Assembly (NCBI GenBank): GCA_030674185.1
Contig: JAPXFY010000026.1
Coordinates: 47,847,232 to 47,911,231, forward strand
Source: Monoplex corrugatus
Lineage: Eukaryota > Mollusca > Gastropoda > Littorinimorpha > Ranellidae
DNA: 64,000 bases
Direction: 5' to 3'
Part shown: positions 21,326 through 30,911 of the stretch, piece by piece
Numbering within the stretch: position 1 is the stretch's first letter
Layout: each line of letters begins with the position of its first letter
Translations under genes and position numbers: made by a program
The notes under the pieces: model-generated
Databases searched by the model: none
What the model was told of the DNA's origin: nothing
The model's input: the letters and a program-made list of their open reading frames with translations, nothing else

Positions 21326-21868
21326 AGTTTTGTTGTCGAAAACAGTAATCGGCAGACGTGGGCAACATCAGTATGTGTGTGCATGCGTGTGTGCGTGCGT
21401 GCGTGCGTGCAGGTCAAATATTTTTTTAATGTGCAACTTATTTGTAATGTGTATTCAAAATCATATAAAACAGTATTACTGTGATTAAGGCGCTCTTTAT
21501 TATTACTGGACATTATCACTTAGGTGTAACGATGCATGCTTTTTTTTTCTCCTTTTATAAAATGTCCAAGTACCTGTCTTTTAAAGTAGCTGAAATGTTT
21601 CTTTTTTTGCTTGTTTGTTTTTAATTTGCTTGCTTGGTTTTTTTCTTTTCTTTTTTCTTTTTTTTTTGGTTGTTGCTTGTCTGTTTTTTTGTTTTTTGTT
21701 TTGTTTGTTTTGTTTGTTTGTTTGTTTGTTTATGTTTGTTTGTTTGTTTGTCATATATGATAAGGCATCGCAGATTTATTGGTACAGTCAAGATTTTTTT
21801 TTACAATGATATCATGATGACGCTAGCAATGGGATGATACTATCACAGGGCCCCCCTCTAGGGGGAAG
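21326..21868. other. No gene recognised; TG, T-rich and (TTTG)n tracts
   Basis: TG/CG-rich 21370-21412, then T-rich 21540-21755 with a TTTG microsatellite. Nothing coding. Confidence 0.6.
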
Positions 21869-22199
21869 AAACATTCCTTCGACTGACTTGGGAGACGAGT
21901 TAATGAGGTGGGTGTGCTGCAGATCAGGCCATCCATAATTCAACTGGTCACTCAGTTATTTCCATTCGGACAGGATCTGGCGTCCACGTGGTTCTCATCC
22001 ATCTTTAGTGGGCACAAAGGGCGGATGGCCTGAATTACCAACATTCCTTTGACCCACTCGGTAGATGAGTTAATGAGGTGGGCGCACTGGAGATCACACC
22101 ATCCATAATTCAATTTTAATTACACATACTATACCGTGGCTCACAAATGCAATAAGCGGCAGCGGTTTGCCAATTCTGCCTCGTAACAATAAAGTCCGA

Positions 22200-22359
22200 A
22201 GGGACAGTAACTCTGAGAGTGTCTACGTCTTGCGCATGCGCAGGTGCTCTTCCTCTTTTCTCGGCAGCCATCTTCCAGCTCGCCTCGTACGCTCTGAGCA
22301 GCTAAGTATTTTTCGATTTCGCTACGCGATCGATCGATTGTCGTTGTTGTTTTTGTGTC
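22200..22359 (+). promoter_or_regulatory. DIRS-like element leader with NRF1-like palindrome
   Basis: Contains TTGCGCATGCGCAG (about 22229), a match to the NRF1 consensus palindrome. It is followed by a pyrimidine stretch CTCTTCCTCTTTTCTCGG and CAGCCATCTTCC (YY1-like), then a CGATCGATCGAT run. This resembles a TATA-less housekeeping promoter. ORF1's ATG follows at 22360. Function is inferred from motifs only. Confidence 0.4.
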
Positions 22360-24489
22360 TTGCCTATGTTTTCGTTTAAGGGAGAAACTTATGTGAAGCG
22401 ATTGGGTGGCAAAGCGAGGGTTAAGAAGATTTCGTCCGCCGAATTCTCAAACCCACAAAGGGGTGGTTCCACCGGTGCACAAACCGCTCTCTCTTCAACT
22501 TCGTCTCTCCCTTTTACGTCTTCTCTCTTTCACACTATCGACAAGTCATCGCAACCCAGCTACGGTTCGGTTGCGGTGACCACGAGCCCTCAACTCAGCT
22601 CCGGCTCAGTTGAATTTTCGTCATTTTACGGCCCTCACACTGCCCGGCACGGTGATCGACTCAACTCCGGTTCTGTCGATTCTGTGCTCGCCCCCTTCGT
22701 ACAGCTTAACTCCGGTTCTGCTGGTACTGTTTCAGCCTCCATGGCTGATGGGCGCATTGGGCATGGGTCTCCTTCGGGAGGCAAGATGGACCGTAATGTG
22801 AACGGAACCGGCTCACCCCCTGGTTCGCCAGGCGGGACACCCCCTGGTTCGCCAGGTGGGCCAAGGGAGACAACCCCACCCTTACGGGCGTCAGATCGTC
22901 GATCCGCCCCGGTTGTCTCCCTTCCTCCCCCACAGCCTGCTGCTGCACCCGCCACAACCTCTCTGTCCCATTCCGGACAGAGCACTTGGGCGCCTTGGCA
23001 ACTACCAAGCGACCCATGGCGGGCTGCCACATCTCTGTCCCATTCCGGACAGAGCACTTGGGCGCCTTGGCACATGCCTAGCCGCCCCCAGCAGGCTGGC
23101 CCTTTGGGCACTGGGGACCGGGCCAGGCCCTACCCTTCATGGGGTCAGGGTCCTGATGCCCCTTGGGCTCAGCCCATGCCGCATCCCATGGCACCGCACA
23201 TGGTACCGTGGCACCCATCCTTGGGATTTCCCCCGGCCTCGGCCACGGGATGCACGTGGTGGCCCGGCTTTATGCCCGGCGCCCCACCAGCGCAGGACTC
23301 ACCCTGCCCAGCCCCCCCGGCACCACCCGTGTTGGACACAACACCGGGGCTGCCTCCTGGGGGCTCTGACCCGGGTCCCACAACCGTGGCACCCCGGTCA
23401 GACTCTCCGCAGACTCTCGCCCCCTCCATAGGCGGGCCAGAGGACTCGGACTCGGCCTCAGAGGATGAGGCCCCTGCCCACATGGCATTCTGCTTCCAGG
23501 ATGCCATGGACCGGCTGGCACAACTCACACCGGCGGTGTCCACTGTGCCAGAGCCCAAGGCTCCCAAGCTTGGCTCGGCCGAGCGCCTTTTCAGCGCTCA
23601 TCCTACCTCAGCCCCACGGGCCTCCTTGCTAAAACAGTCCGACATGGTGGCTGACTGCCTCAGGCAAGCCCAGGACACCGCCAGGGGGAAAGAGGCACAA
23701 GATTTCGTTCCAGGATCTGTGCCTGACTTCCCGGGAGCCTTGCCCTTCAGGAAATTCCTGAAGCCGGCACCGCTCCCCTTCCAGCGGAAGCCCTTCATGG
23801 CCCATGGGCCTATCCCTGACGCTCCCCTCTCGCTCACACAGGAGAACCTCCTCCTTGTGAACGATCGCTCTCGGGCCCAGCCGCAGCATATCTCCATCAC
23901 GGAGAAATGCTTGACGGAATGGGAGGAGAACGCGAGACGGGGGCTGGTGGCAACCTCCGCCCTGGACTCATTCTTGGGCGGCCTAGGGGAAGCCCTGAAG
24001 GACCCCAACCAGCAGTCCTTCACGCTCCGCCAGGCGCCTGACCAGGCAACCATCGTGGCCTTTATCCAGGCCATGGCGCAGGGGCTCAGATCCGTGGCCG
24101 AATCGCAAGCACGCACGTATCTGAACGCCGTCATGGCGAGGCGGGATGCCATTCTCGCGGCATCCTCGGTTGCCACCTCACCGTCGGCAAGGGCCTCCTT
24201 GCGCGCGGTGCCCGTCCAGCCGGGCTCCCTCTTCGGGAACCATGTTCAGGCCGTCCTGAAGCACCAGGCGGACATAAAAAGGGACCTCGCCCTCCATTCG
24301 AGGCCCTCTCGCCCTGCCGTGAAGCGCCCGGCTCCAGCGGCCTACCCGCCAAACAGGCCCACCCACACCAAGTTTCGGGCCGATCCCAGGCCCCAAGGGC
24401 ACAGGAGACCGCAACAGCATTCGGGCAGGCCGGTGGCCCGGCCTAAGGCCCGCAGGCCGGCTCCCTCTCAGCCGGCCAACCCCCAATGA
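22360..24489 (+). CDS. DIRS-like ORF1 (Gag-like), 709 aa
   Basis: Uninterrupted from ATG 22360 to TGA 24487-24489. The N-terminal third is Ser/Gly/Pro-rich with internal repeats: NSGSV/SSGSV, PPGSPGG twice, and TSLSHSGQSTWAPW twice (a ~66-bp duplication). A middle segment is acidic (EDSDSASEDEAPA). The C-terminal half looks folded (FPGALPFRKFLKPAPLPFQR; LTEWEENARRGLVATSALDS) and the last 60 residues are basic and proline-rich, likely RNA-binding. No CCHC zinc knuckle. This layout fits DIRS-type ORF1 proteins, which coat element RNA. It is in the same frame as ORF2, separated only by the TGA. Confidence 0.75.
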   Translation: MPMFSFKGETYVKRLGGKARVKKISSAEFSNPQRGGSTGAQTALSSTSSLPFTSSLFHTIDKSSQPSYGSVAVTTSPQLSSGSVEFSSFYGPHTARHGDRLNSGSVDSVLAPFVQLNSGSAGTVSASMADGRIGHGSPSGGKMDRNVNGTGSPPGSPGGTPPGSPGGPRETTPPLRASDRRSAPVVSLPPPQPAAAPATTSLSHSGQSTWAPWQLPSDPWRAATSLSHSGQSTWAPWHMPSRPQQAGPLGTGDRARPYPSWGQGPDAPWAQPMPHPMAPHMVPWHPSLGFPPASATGCTWWPGFMPGAPPAQDSPCPAPPAPPVLDTTPGLPPGGSDPGPTTVAPRSDSPQTLAPSIGGPEDSDSASEDEAPAHMAFCFQDAMDRLAQLTPAVSTVPEPKAPKLGSAERLFSAHPTSAPRASLLKQSDMVADCLRQAQDTARGKEAQDFVPGSVPDFPGALPFRKFLKPAPLPFQRKPFMAHGPIPDAPLSLTQENLLLVNDRSRAQPQHISITEKCLTEWEENARRGLVATSALDSFLGGLGEALKDPNQQSFTLRQAPDQATIVAFIQAMAQGLRSVAESQARTYLNAVMARRDAILAASSVATSPSARASLRAVPVQPGSLFGNHVQAVLKHQADIKRDLALHSRPSRPAVKRPAPAAYPPNRPTHTKFRADPRPQGHRRPQQHSGRPVARPKARRPAPSQPANPQ

Positions 24490-26427
24490 CTCACCCCCGG
24501 CCTGAGGCCATCACCCCCCACGGGCGATCCTGTGGGCAGTCTCTCCAGACACATCGACGCGTGGGAGAGGCTGCCCGCCAGCCCGTGGGCCCTGCGGGTG
24601 ATCAGGTCGGGGTTCCGCCTTCCTTGGGGCCCAAGGAAGGCTCCTCTCACGCTCTCTCCCCCTGCTTTCGCACTTCCTCAAGATCGCTCGGCCTTGCAGG
24701 CCCTGGATCAGGAGGTTCTTTCGATGTTAGCCAAGGGGGCTACGGAGGAAGTTTCCTTCGCTGCGTCCCCGGGATTCTATGGACGCATCTTTGTGGTCCC
24801 CAAAACTTCGGGGGGCTGGAGGCCCGTCCTGGACCTCTCCTCCCTAAACCGGTTCCTCCGCGTCCTCCATTTCCGTATGGAGACCCCTATGTCCATCCGC
24901 GAGGCCTTGCACCCGGGCGACTGGGGGATATCCATCGACCTCAAGGATGCATACTTCCATCTCCTCATTCACCCCAGGGACAGGAAGTACCTCAGATTCG
25001 TCTGGAGGAACCGGATCTTCCAATTCAGGGCACTGCCCTTCGGTCTGGCACCCGCCCCTTGGCTCCTCACGAAGGTGGCGAGGGAACTCTGCATGCATGT
25101 TCGGGAGAAGGGCATCCGCCTCAAGGCCTATCTAGACGATTGGCTTCTACTCGCCTCCTCCAAAGAACAGTGTGCGCAACAAGCATCCCAGGTCCTGCAA
25201 CTCTGTCACAACCTGGGCTTTGTCTGCAACGAGGAGAAGTCGGACCTAACTCCCTCCAAACAATTCCAGTTCCTGGGCATGTCCTTCGACACCTCCAAGT
25301 GGAGGGTCACCCCGTCTCCCCAGCGCTTACTGCGCCTTCAGGGCCTCTTAGCCCAACTGCTCCCCCAACTCCAAGCGCCAGCAAGGAAGCTGGCCTCCCT
25401 ACTGGGCCTTATGGAGTCGCTGGCACCCCTAGTGCCACTGGGTCGTCTTCTCAAGCGGCAATTCCAACGCGGCTTCAGGAACCGTTGGTCACAGTCGCTT
25501 CAGCCATGGGACCTCCCGGTCCACCTGGGCCCTTGGTTCATATCAGCAGTGTCCAAATGGCGCTCCCAGTCACGCCTGGCCCAGGGAGTCCCCATCACAC
25601 TGCCCCCTCCTCAGGAGCACTTGTTCACGGACGCGTCCACCTCCGGGTGGGGAGCCCATGTCGGCACGCTGACAGCCGCAGGTCGGTGGTCGACCGACCT
25701 CATGCCCTGCCACATAAACATGTTGGAACTGGAGGCAGTTTGCCTGGCACTCGGGGAGTTTCTCCCCTTTCTGAAGGGAAAACATGTCCGCATCAACACG
25801 GACAACACCACAGTAGCTTGTTACATCAACAAGCAAGGGGGCGCCCGCTCCCACTCCTTGTCTCGGAGAGCGGAACAGCTCCTCATCTGGTGCGAGGAAC
25901 ACTCGATTCAGCTCTCAGCAAAGCATGTCCCGGGGAAGATCAACATACTTGCGGACTCTCTCAGCAGATCCCACATGATTCTTCCCTCGGAATGGACACT
26001 GGTCCATGCAGTCCTGGAGCCAGTATGGGCAGCATGGTTCAAACCACACGTGGACCTCTTTGCCACCAGGTTCAATCACCGCCTCCCTTTGTACGTCTCT
26101 CCAGTTCCGGACCCAGCGGCCTGGGCTGTAGATGCCCTATCCATTCCATGGTCGAACCTCATCGGCTATGCCTTTCCCCCGTTCCCCATTATGGGGAAAG
26201 TGCTGAGGAAAGCCAGGGAGGACGCAGCGACATTAATCCTTGTCGCACCCAAATGGCCAGCACAGGCATGGTACCCAGAACTTCTGCACCTGTCCCATGT
26301 GCCGCCGCTAAAACTCGCGGTATCGAGCCGCTCCATCCTCCAACCCAGGTCAGGCATTCCGCACGGCAATCCAGACGTTCTAAACCTTCACGCCTGGATG
26401 CTGTGCGGGACTCGATGTCTTCATTAG
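24490..26427 (+). CDS. DIRS-like ORF2: reverse transcriptase, RNase H, methylase-like
   Basis: Open in ORF1's frame from just after its TGA to TAG at 26425-26427. The first ATG is 24532 and residues are numbered from it. RT: VVPKTSGGWRPVLDLSSLNR, GISIDLKDAYFHL (motif A), ALPFGLAPAPW (motif B) and KAYLDDWLLLAS (motif C, YLDD at about 200-203). RNase H: catalytic D367 (FTDASTSGWGAH), E399 (MLELEAV), D424 (INTDNTTV) and D475 (PGKINILADSLSR). The C-terminus has VDLFATRFNHRLPLYVSP and YAFPPFPIMGKVL with LVAPKWPAQAWYPEL, the methylase-like block of DIRS elements. All catalytic residues look intact. It may be expressed by readthrough of the ORF1 UGA or by re-initiation. Confidence 0.9.
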   Translation, partial: LTPGLRPSPPTGDPVGSLSRHIDAWERLPASPWALRVIRSGFRLPWGPRKAPLTLSPPAFALPQDRSALQALDQEVLSMLAKGATEEVSFAASPGFYGRIFVVPKTSGGWRPVLDLSSLNRFLRVLHFRMETPMSIREALHPGDWGISIDLKDAYFHLLIHPRDRKYLRFVWRNRIFQFRALPFGLAPAPWLLTKVARELCMHVREKGIRLKAYLDDWLLLASSKEQCAQQASQVLQLCHNLGFVCNEEKSDLTPSKQFQFLGMSFDTSKWRVTPSPQRLLRLQGLLAQLLPQLQAPARKLASLLGLMESLAPLVPLGRLLKRQFQRGFRNRWSQSLQPWDLPVHLGPWFISAVSKWRSQSRLAQGVPITLPPPQEHLFTDASTSGWGAHVGTLTAAGRWSTDLMPCHINMLELEAVCLALGEFLPFLKGKHVRINTDNTTVACYINKQGGARSHSLSRRAEQLLIWCEEHSIQLSAKHVPGKINILADSLSRSHMILPSEWTLVHAVLEPVWAAWFKPHVDLFATRFNHRLPLYVSPVPDPAAWAVDALSIPWSNLIGYAFPPFPIMGKVLRKAREDAATLILVAPKWPAQAWYPELLHLSHVPPLKLAVSSRSILQPRSGIPHGNPDVLNLHAWMLCGTRCLH

Positions 26428-26921
26428 GCCTGTCCCCGGCCGTAATCGGCCTTGTGCAGCAAGCTCACAGGCCGGGCACACAGGGGGTGTACAATGCCCA
26501 CTGGAATGGCTGGGTCTCTTGGTGCACCTCAAATGAGGTGTCACCCCATTCACCCTCTCGCTTGCAGTTGGCCAACTACCTCGGCTTTCTGTCCACAGAG
26601 AAAAAGCTTTCCGCATCCTCAGTGAAGGTCCACAGGGCGGCCATCTGCACCACCATCCGTCAGTTGGGTGGTCCGTCCTTTGAGCACGATCCTCTATTGC
26701 GGAATCTCGTCAGAGGGGCTTCTCTCCAGGAAGCCAGGAACCCCCGCCGAACCCCGGCGTGGGATCTCTTTCTCGTCCTCTCATCCCTTAGACTCCCCCC
26801 TTACGAACCCATCAGGGAGTGTTCCCTGAAGTTCCTCTCTTTCAAGACGGCCTTTCTCGTCTCTCTCGCATCGGGGAGGCGCTGCAGCGAAGTGCACTTA
26901 ATGGGCACAAAGGGTAGATAA
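26352..26921 (+). pseudogene. DIRS-like tyrosine recombinase, truncated
   Basis: In the frame +2 to ORF2, overlapping its last ~75 nt. It reads DSMSSLGLSPAVIGLVQQAH, VYNAHWNGWVSWC, LANYLGFLSTEKKLSASSVK and FKTAFLVSLASGRRCSEVHL. This is the N-terminal core-binding domain and the first catalytic arginine region (SGRRxSE) of a phage-integrase-type recombinase. The frame ends at MGTKGR-stop, so the HxxR and tyrosine parts are gone. The same frame is open back to an ATG at 24486 that overlaps ORF1's stop (ATGA); that upstream part is probably an out-of-frame shadow. Confidence 0.8.
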
Positions 26922-26935
26922 CCCAGATTACCAAC

Positions 26936-27180
26936 ATTTCTCAGCAAATACCAATGCCCAAGCAAATTACGGGACTGCGGAATGACGACCATGGCCGCTA
27001 TGTCAATATCGCCATCACTGTCCAAGAAAATTTATAGGTATGTTGAATGACGACCAAGGCAGCTTTGCCAGGATCGCCAAGTTCCCCAAATTTGAAATGC
27101 CCAGTTTTATTGATATCAACAGCTAGAGGGCAGCTGGGAATGTTTGTAACTGAGACAAAGACCGGTAAATGGGAATCGCA
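26936..27180. other. No gene recognised between DIRS end and LTR-like sequence
   Basis: Contains 'ggaatgacgaccatggccgc' and 'tgaatgacgaccaaggcagc' 60-70 bp apart, a short duplication. Nothing coding. Confidence 0.45.
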
Positions 27181-27830
27181 CTGTATATAGGCTAGCAGTC
27201 AGTCGTTAGGAGTGACTTACTAGTGGGAGAGTAACTAGAGTGGGAGAGTCAGCACTGAGTCGGCACCCAGTGTGACAGTGAGTCAGTGAACGAGAGAAGT
27301 CTCCAATCTATCTTAAAGGTATGTGACTACGTTTCATCTTATACTTTTGTTAGGGTAGGGATAGAAGTAGGTAGTATGTTTTCTTTGCCATGAAGCAGAG
27401 AGAGAGAGAGGGAATAGAGTAGGAATTATGGAAGTGCTCAGTATTTCAGTGATAAGTAAGTTAGTGAAGATTCGTAGTGCATCTTAGGGTTTTAGGACTA
27501 TTAGGATTCATGGCACACACGCTTGGTGAATTACGCTTTTTCTTAATTGAATAAAGGCTTTGTAGTTATCAATTTATGTGTGGACTGCTTTGAGAATCAT
27601 GTCCAGCGTATTTGTGTATTTCTTCTCGTCACTCTCCTTTCTGGTTGTATGTGATGTTGGAGACAGAGTGACCCTAAATTCTCCTATGATAAAAAGAGAC
27701 TAAATTCTTTCCCTGATAGATGGCAAGACCAAATTCTCCTTGCGATACTTAAAAGTAGAGAAACAATTTTTCATGCTCACCCCCAACCCCCAACTGCATC
27801 CCCCTTGCGATGCATGGTGGACACAAACTC
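27181..27830 (+). repeat. LTR-like sequence related to the 48301/54528 LTRs
   Basis: Has a TATA-like CTGTATATAGG with 'agtcagtcg' downstream. It then parallels the other LTRs: AAGGTATGTGACTACGTTTC, 'atacttttgttagg', 'attgaataaaggctttgtag' (poly(A) signal), 'atgtgtggactgctttgaga', 'gtagagaaac' and the end 'cttgcgat..atggtgga'. More diverged than that pair; its U3 is not alignable. Possibly a solo LTR. Confidence 0.55.
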
Positions 27831-28094
27831 TGCGATAATACTTATGATGGTAAGGGGTAACATTTAGATAAGATTGTGTGACAGGGCTTTAAGCTTACTA
27901 TCATAATGTATCCCTGTGTCAACAAGGCCCGAGAGATACAGACACCTGCGGTATTGTAAGAAAATTTAACTTTTATTATCAATGGCGCATCCATGAAGTG
28001 AATGAGACCCGAATGAGTAGTTCCAATTTCTGTTACGAGCCCATACAACGTCCGACTCTATGCACGAGCTAGCTGGGGCCGACAAATCCAGCAA

Positions 28095-28190
28095 TCCACA
28101 ATCAGTTTTAAAGGAATGACGGGATTCAAACTCATAATCTTCTAGTCGTTTATCTGTTGTGCTAACTACTGCAGCATGGCGACTGGTATG
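28095..28190 (-). repeat. tRNA-like SINE head or tRNA relic
   Basis: The minus strand reads TGCAGTAGTTAGCAC (A-box-like) and, ~35 nt on, GAGTTTGAATCCCG (good B box). The acceptor stem was not confirmed, so it is not called a tRNA gene. Confidence 0.4.
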
Positions 28191-28502
28191 ATCAGAGACC
28201 TTGTACGGCTTTCCTCAATTTGAAAAGTCTACAATCACCTTTATGATTAAAGAAGAGTTAGAAAAAAAAATTACAAGGCTGCGTCAGCGAGAATATTACC
28301 TGGGCTTAATATACACAGTTTAAAAAATGAACGGAACATAAAGATAACAGTATAAACAAACTTGTTTTATTTGTCAGATATCAAAGAAAGGCAAACTTAT
28401 CAGGATGTTAAGCATTACAACAATGGAATGGTCAGGGGTTGCATGGTGTACGTTGACAAAAACAAACTGAGTCCATGAAGATTTATGTGTGTTAATCCAT
28501 AG

Positions 28503-28672
28503 GCCTTGAGGCTCTGCACGCACTGACATCATTATGGAGCATGGAGTTGAGAGTGGACCTCGAAATGTGGAATGGACAAAAGGACACTGCAGGATTTCTG
28601 AATTTTCTGTCAGTGACAGCAGTGACAACTATCGACTGAAAGTCAGTCATGATGCCACTGATTGCAGTATTG
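28503..28672 (+). CDS. Fibrinogen-related domain, exon B
   Basis: Acceptor 'gtgttaatccatag' ends at 28502 and donor ATTG|GTAAGT follows. It enters in phase 1 (GC completing Gly from exon A) and reads LEALHALTSLWSMELRVDLE, MWNGQKDTA. Then, after a missing base near 28592 ('gcaggatt'), it continues ISEFSVSDSSDNYRLKVSHD, ATDCSI plus G. LHALTS, ELRVDLE and ISEFSV...YRLKVS are canonical mid-FReD motifs. It ends in phase 1, matching exon C. The shift sits at a GG pair where one extra G restores the frame: sequencing undercount or a true lesion. Confidence 0.85.
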
Positions 28673-29082
28673 GTAAGTGCATTTAAAATTGTTTCCTAAA
28701 CCAACCAGGTTAAATATTAAAAACAAAATTATTAAAGTTTCCTTACAGCTTAGCTTTTATTACAAAGCTTAAACAAGTCATTGTATCAAAAGTGTAGACA
28801 TAAAACGAATGTACAAAAAGGAAAAACTATGCTAAATTTGGAAAGGAAGAACAGTCCAGATGGTAGTATCATCGACAAAACAAATGTTAGAAACCGCATT
28901 TGATATAACAAGACAAAATGAATATTGGACATAAAATATCACAGCGTACGAAAACGACGTAATACAAAAACTACGTAATACTGAAACAATGTAATACAAA
29001 CAGAAAGCAGTCACTGGAGTAATAAGAAATCCCAATCAAAGTGACTATAAGCGTTCAAGTAAATACGAATAATAAATAAACA
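28673..29082. other. Intron sequence, no gene
   Basis: AT-rich. A weak 'gcatttgatataacaagaca' block near 28900 resembles the Penelope-3'-end-like motif. The frame at 28832-29035 (-) has no domain. Confidence 0.5.
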
Positions 29083-29180
29083 AAAATGAGTCAGAACGCG
29101 TATTTGATATAATGCGACAAGACAAGAGAGATGCAAATTTTCAGCCTATTGGCCTTTGTCAAACGTAAACAAAAGAGAAA
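29083..29180 (-). repeat. Penelope-3'-end-like dispersed motif
   Basis: 'gagtcagaacgcgtatttga' through 'gacaagacaagagagatgca' to CTATTGGCCTTTGTCAAACG. Confidence 0.6.
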
Positions 29181-29339
29181 CAAAATACCCATAGCTTGAA
29201 AGAAAAACCAACATTTCAACTTTCACAATGTTACATTCAGCAGAGCTGAAATAAGACACAACACATTTGTATAGGAAAAGGTTGTTGTGGAAACAGTTTC
29301 ATCTTGCCCCGTGCTTCCATGATAATGAGCATTGATAAG

Positions 29340-30911
29340 CTTTCTTTTCCTAATCTTCGTTATCAATGATCTTCTTGTGTCTGCCTCCATCAAGACTGTC
29401 TCCTTTGTTTTCTTTGCTGTCCATGGAACTCTCAACATTCTTCTTAGAAACCTCATTTCAGCTGCCTCAATCTTGTTCTGGTTTGCGTTTTGACAGTCCA
29501 CATCTGACAACCTTATAACAGTATCGGTTCTATATAACATTCAAGAACTCTCTTCTTGGTGTTATTTGATAGGCATTTGTTGCTAAGACCGCTCTTCATC
29601 TTCTTAAATGCTGTTTTGGCTTGGCCGATTATGCTGGCTATTTCTGATGTGCATCTGCCGTCTGGTGAGATGACCGTTCCCAGATATTTAAACTTAGCAA
29701 CCTGTCTCAAAGTTGTGCCATCGCTATTATTTTGCATGACGGGATTCCATGTTTTTTACTGCTTAAAATGACTTCAGCCTTCTTTCTATTTTCCTCCAAA
29801 CTTTTATCCCAGGGCATTCGTCAAGGTTTCTCATGATGGTTTTGCTGTTAAATGAAAGCAAATCTCGTGACAGGACATAACCCTGCCTGACCCCTCTTGA
29901 TATTTTGGAAAGAGCATATATCGTTTTCTATTCTCATTTCTGCTGTTTGTTCCTAATACACATTTTTGATTATTCGTAGATCTTTTCCATTAACATTCTA
30001 GTTGGTTGATCAATTCTTCATGTCTTACCCGATTGAAAGTCTTGGTAAAATCGACAAAGCATAAATATATATCCTTAGTCAACTCGATTGACCTCTCTAT
30101 GATATTCTTAGGATGTATATGGCACTAATAGTTCACTTCCCTTCCACAAATTTACACTGTTCTTCTGCTATTTCTCTTTTGATTCTGTTCCTTGTCCTCA
30201 TCATGATTATTCCTAATAGGATTTTTGTTACATGACTCGTCATGCTGATTGTTCGACGGAGTTCGCATTCTATAGCCACTGTTTTCTTTGGAAGTGCAAT
30301 GAAATTTGATTTTGACACATCTTTGGGGATGTTTCCGGTGTCATAAATTCAATTTAAGAGGACTATTATTTTTTCAATATCGAATTCCTCCAGGCTTCAA
30401 TCATCTCTGTAGTTATATTTTCTGGTCCTGGGGCTTTTCCTGCTTTCACCTTTTTCAGTACTTCTCTAACTTCATCTTTCATTATGAGTGGTCCTTCAAC
30501 GTCCTTTCTTATAATGTGTTCTTCGTTTCTGCCATCGTTAAAAAGGTCTTTAATGTACTCTCCCCATCTGTTTAATATTGTCTTTTTCCATGATAAGCGT
30601 ACCATCTTTCGATTTTAAGCAACCAGTTGATGTGCATGTCTTTTTCCTGTGGGCAATTTCTTCAGTTCTTCTGAATATATCCTGAGGATCTGTTCTGTGT
30701 CGGTCTTCTATTTCTTTGTATTTTGTTTTCAACCGAGCTTCCTGAGCTTCATTGCATCTATTCCTGATTTCTTTGTTTATCTTCCTGTGTCTTTCCTCCT
30801 TTCCCTTCCTCCGTTCTTCTGTCAAGCCTATAATTTCCTTTGTCATCCAGTTCTCTTCTGCTTTTCTATCTACTCTATGGATTTCTTCACAAGCTTCATT
30901 TATCGAGTTTC
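29340..30911 (-). pseudogene. Linker and RT of RTE-like LINE (multiply broken)
   Basis: 30550-30915: basic/acidic linker (EIHRVDRKAEENWMTKEIIG). 30366-30605: VREVLKKVKAGKAPGPENIT (RT motif 0). 30133-30318: FIALPKKTVAIECELRRTIS and TKILLGIIMMRTRNRIKREI. 29513-29737: LRQVAKFKYLGTVISPDGRC and KKRVLECYIEPILL, which is intact where the other two copies carry a one-base deletion. 29340-29490: LRRMLRVPWTAKKTKETVLM. Confidence 0.75.

Larger units (their letters stand above)
21869..26935 (+). mobile_element. DIRS-like tyrosine-recombinase retrotransposon, internally truncated
   Basis: A GC-rich island of about 5 kb in AT-rich surroundings, lying in the intron between FReD exons A and B. Order: ~74-bp direct duplication (21869-21943 and 22039-22113), promoter-like leader, ORF1 (Gag-like), RT/RNase H/methylase-like ORF2, and the start of a tyrosine recombinase. 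The right end (26901-26938, 'gggcacaaaggg...ttaccaacatt') resembles 22009-22044, so it may be a terminal repeat. Exact borders are uncertain. Confidence 0.8.

Noticed and set aside
22635..24486. Minus-strand frames of 100-190 codons opposite DIRS ORF1
   Set aside because: Shadows in GC-rich coding sequence with no domains.
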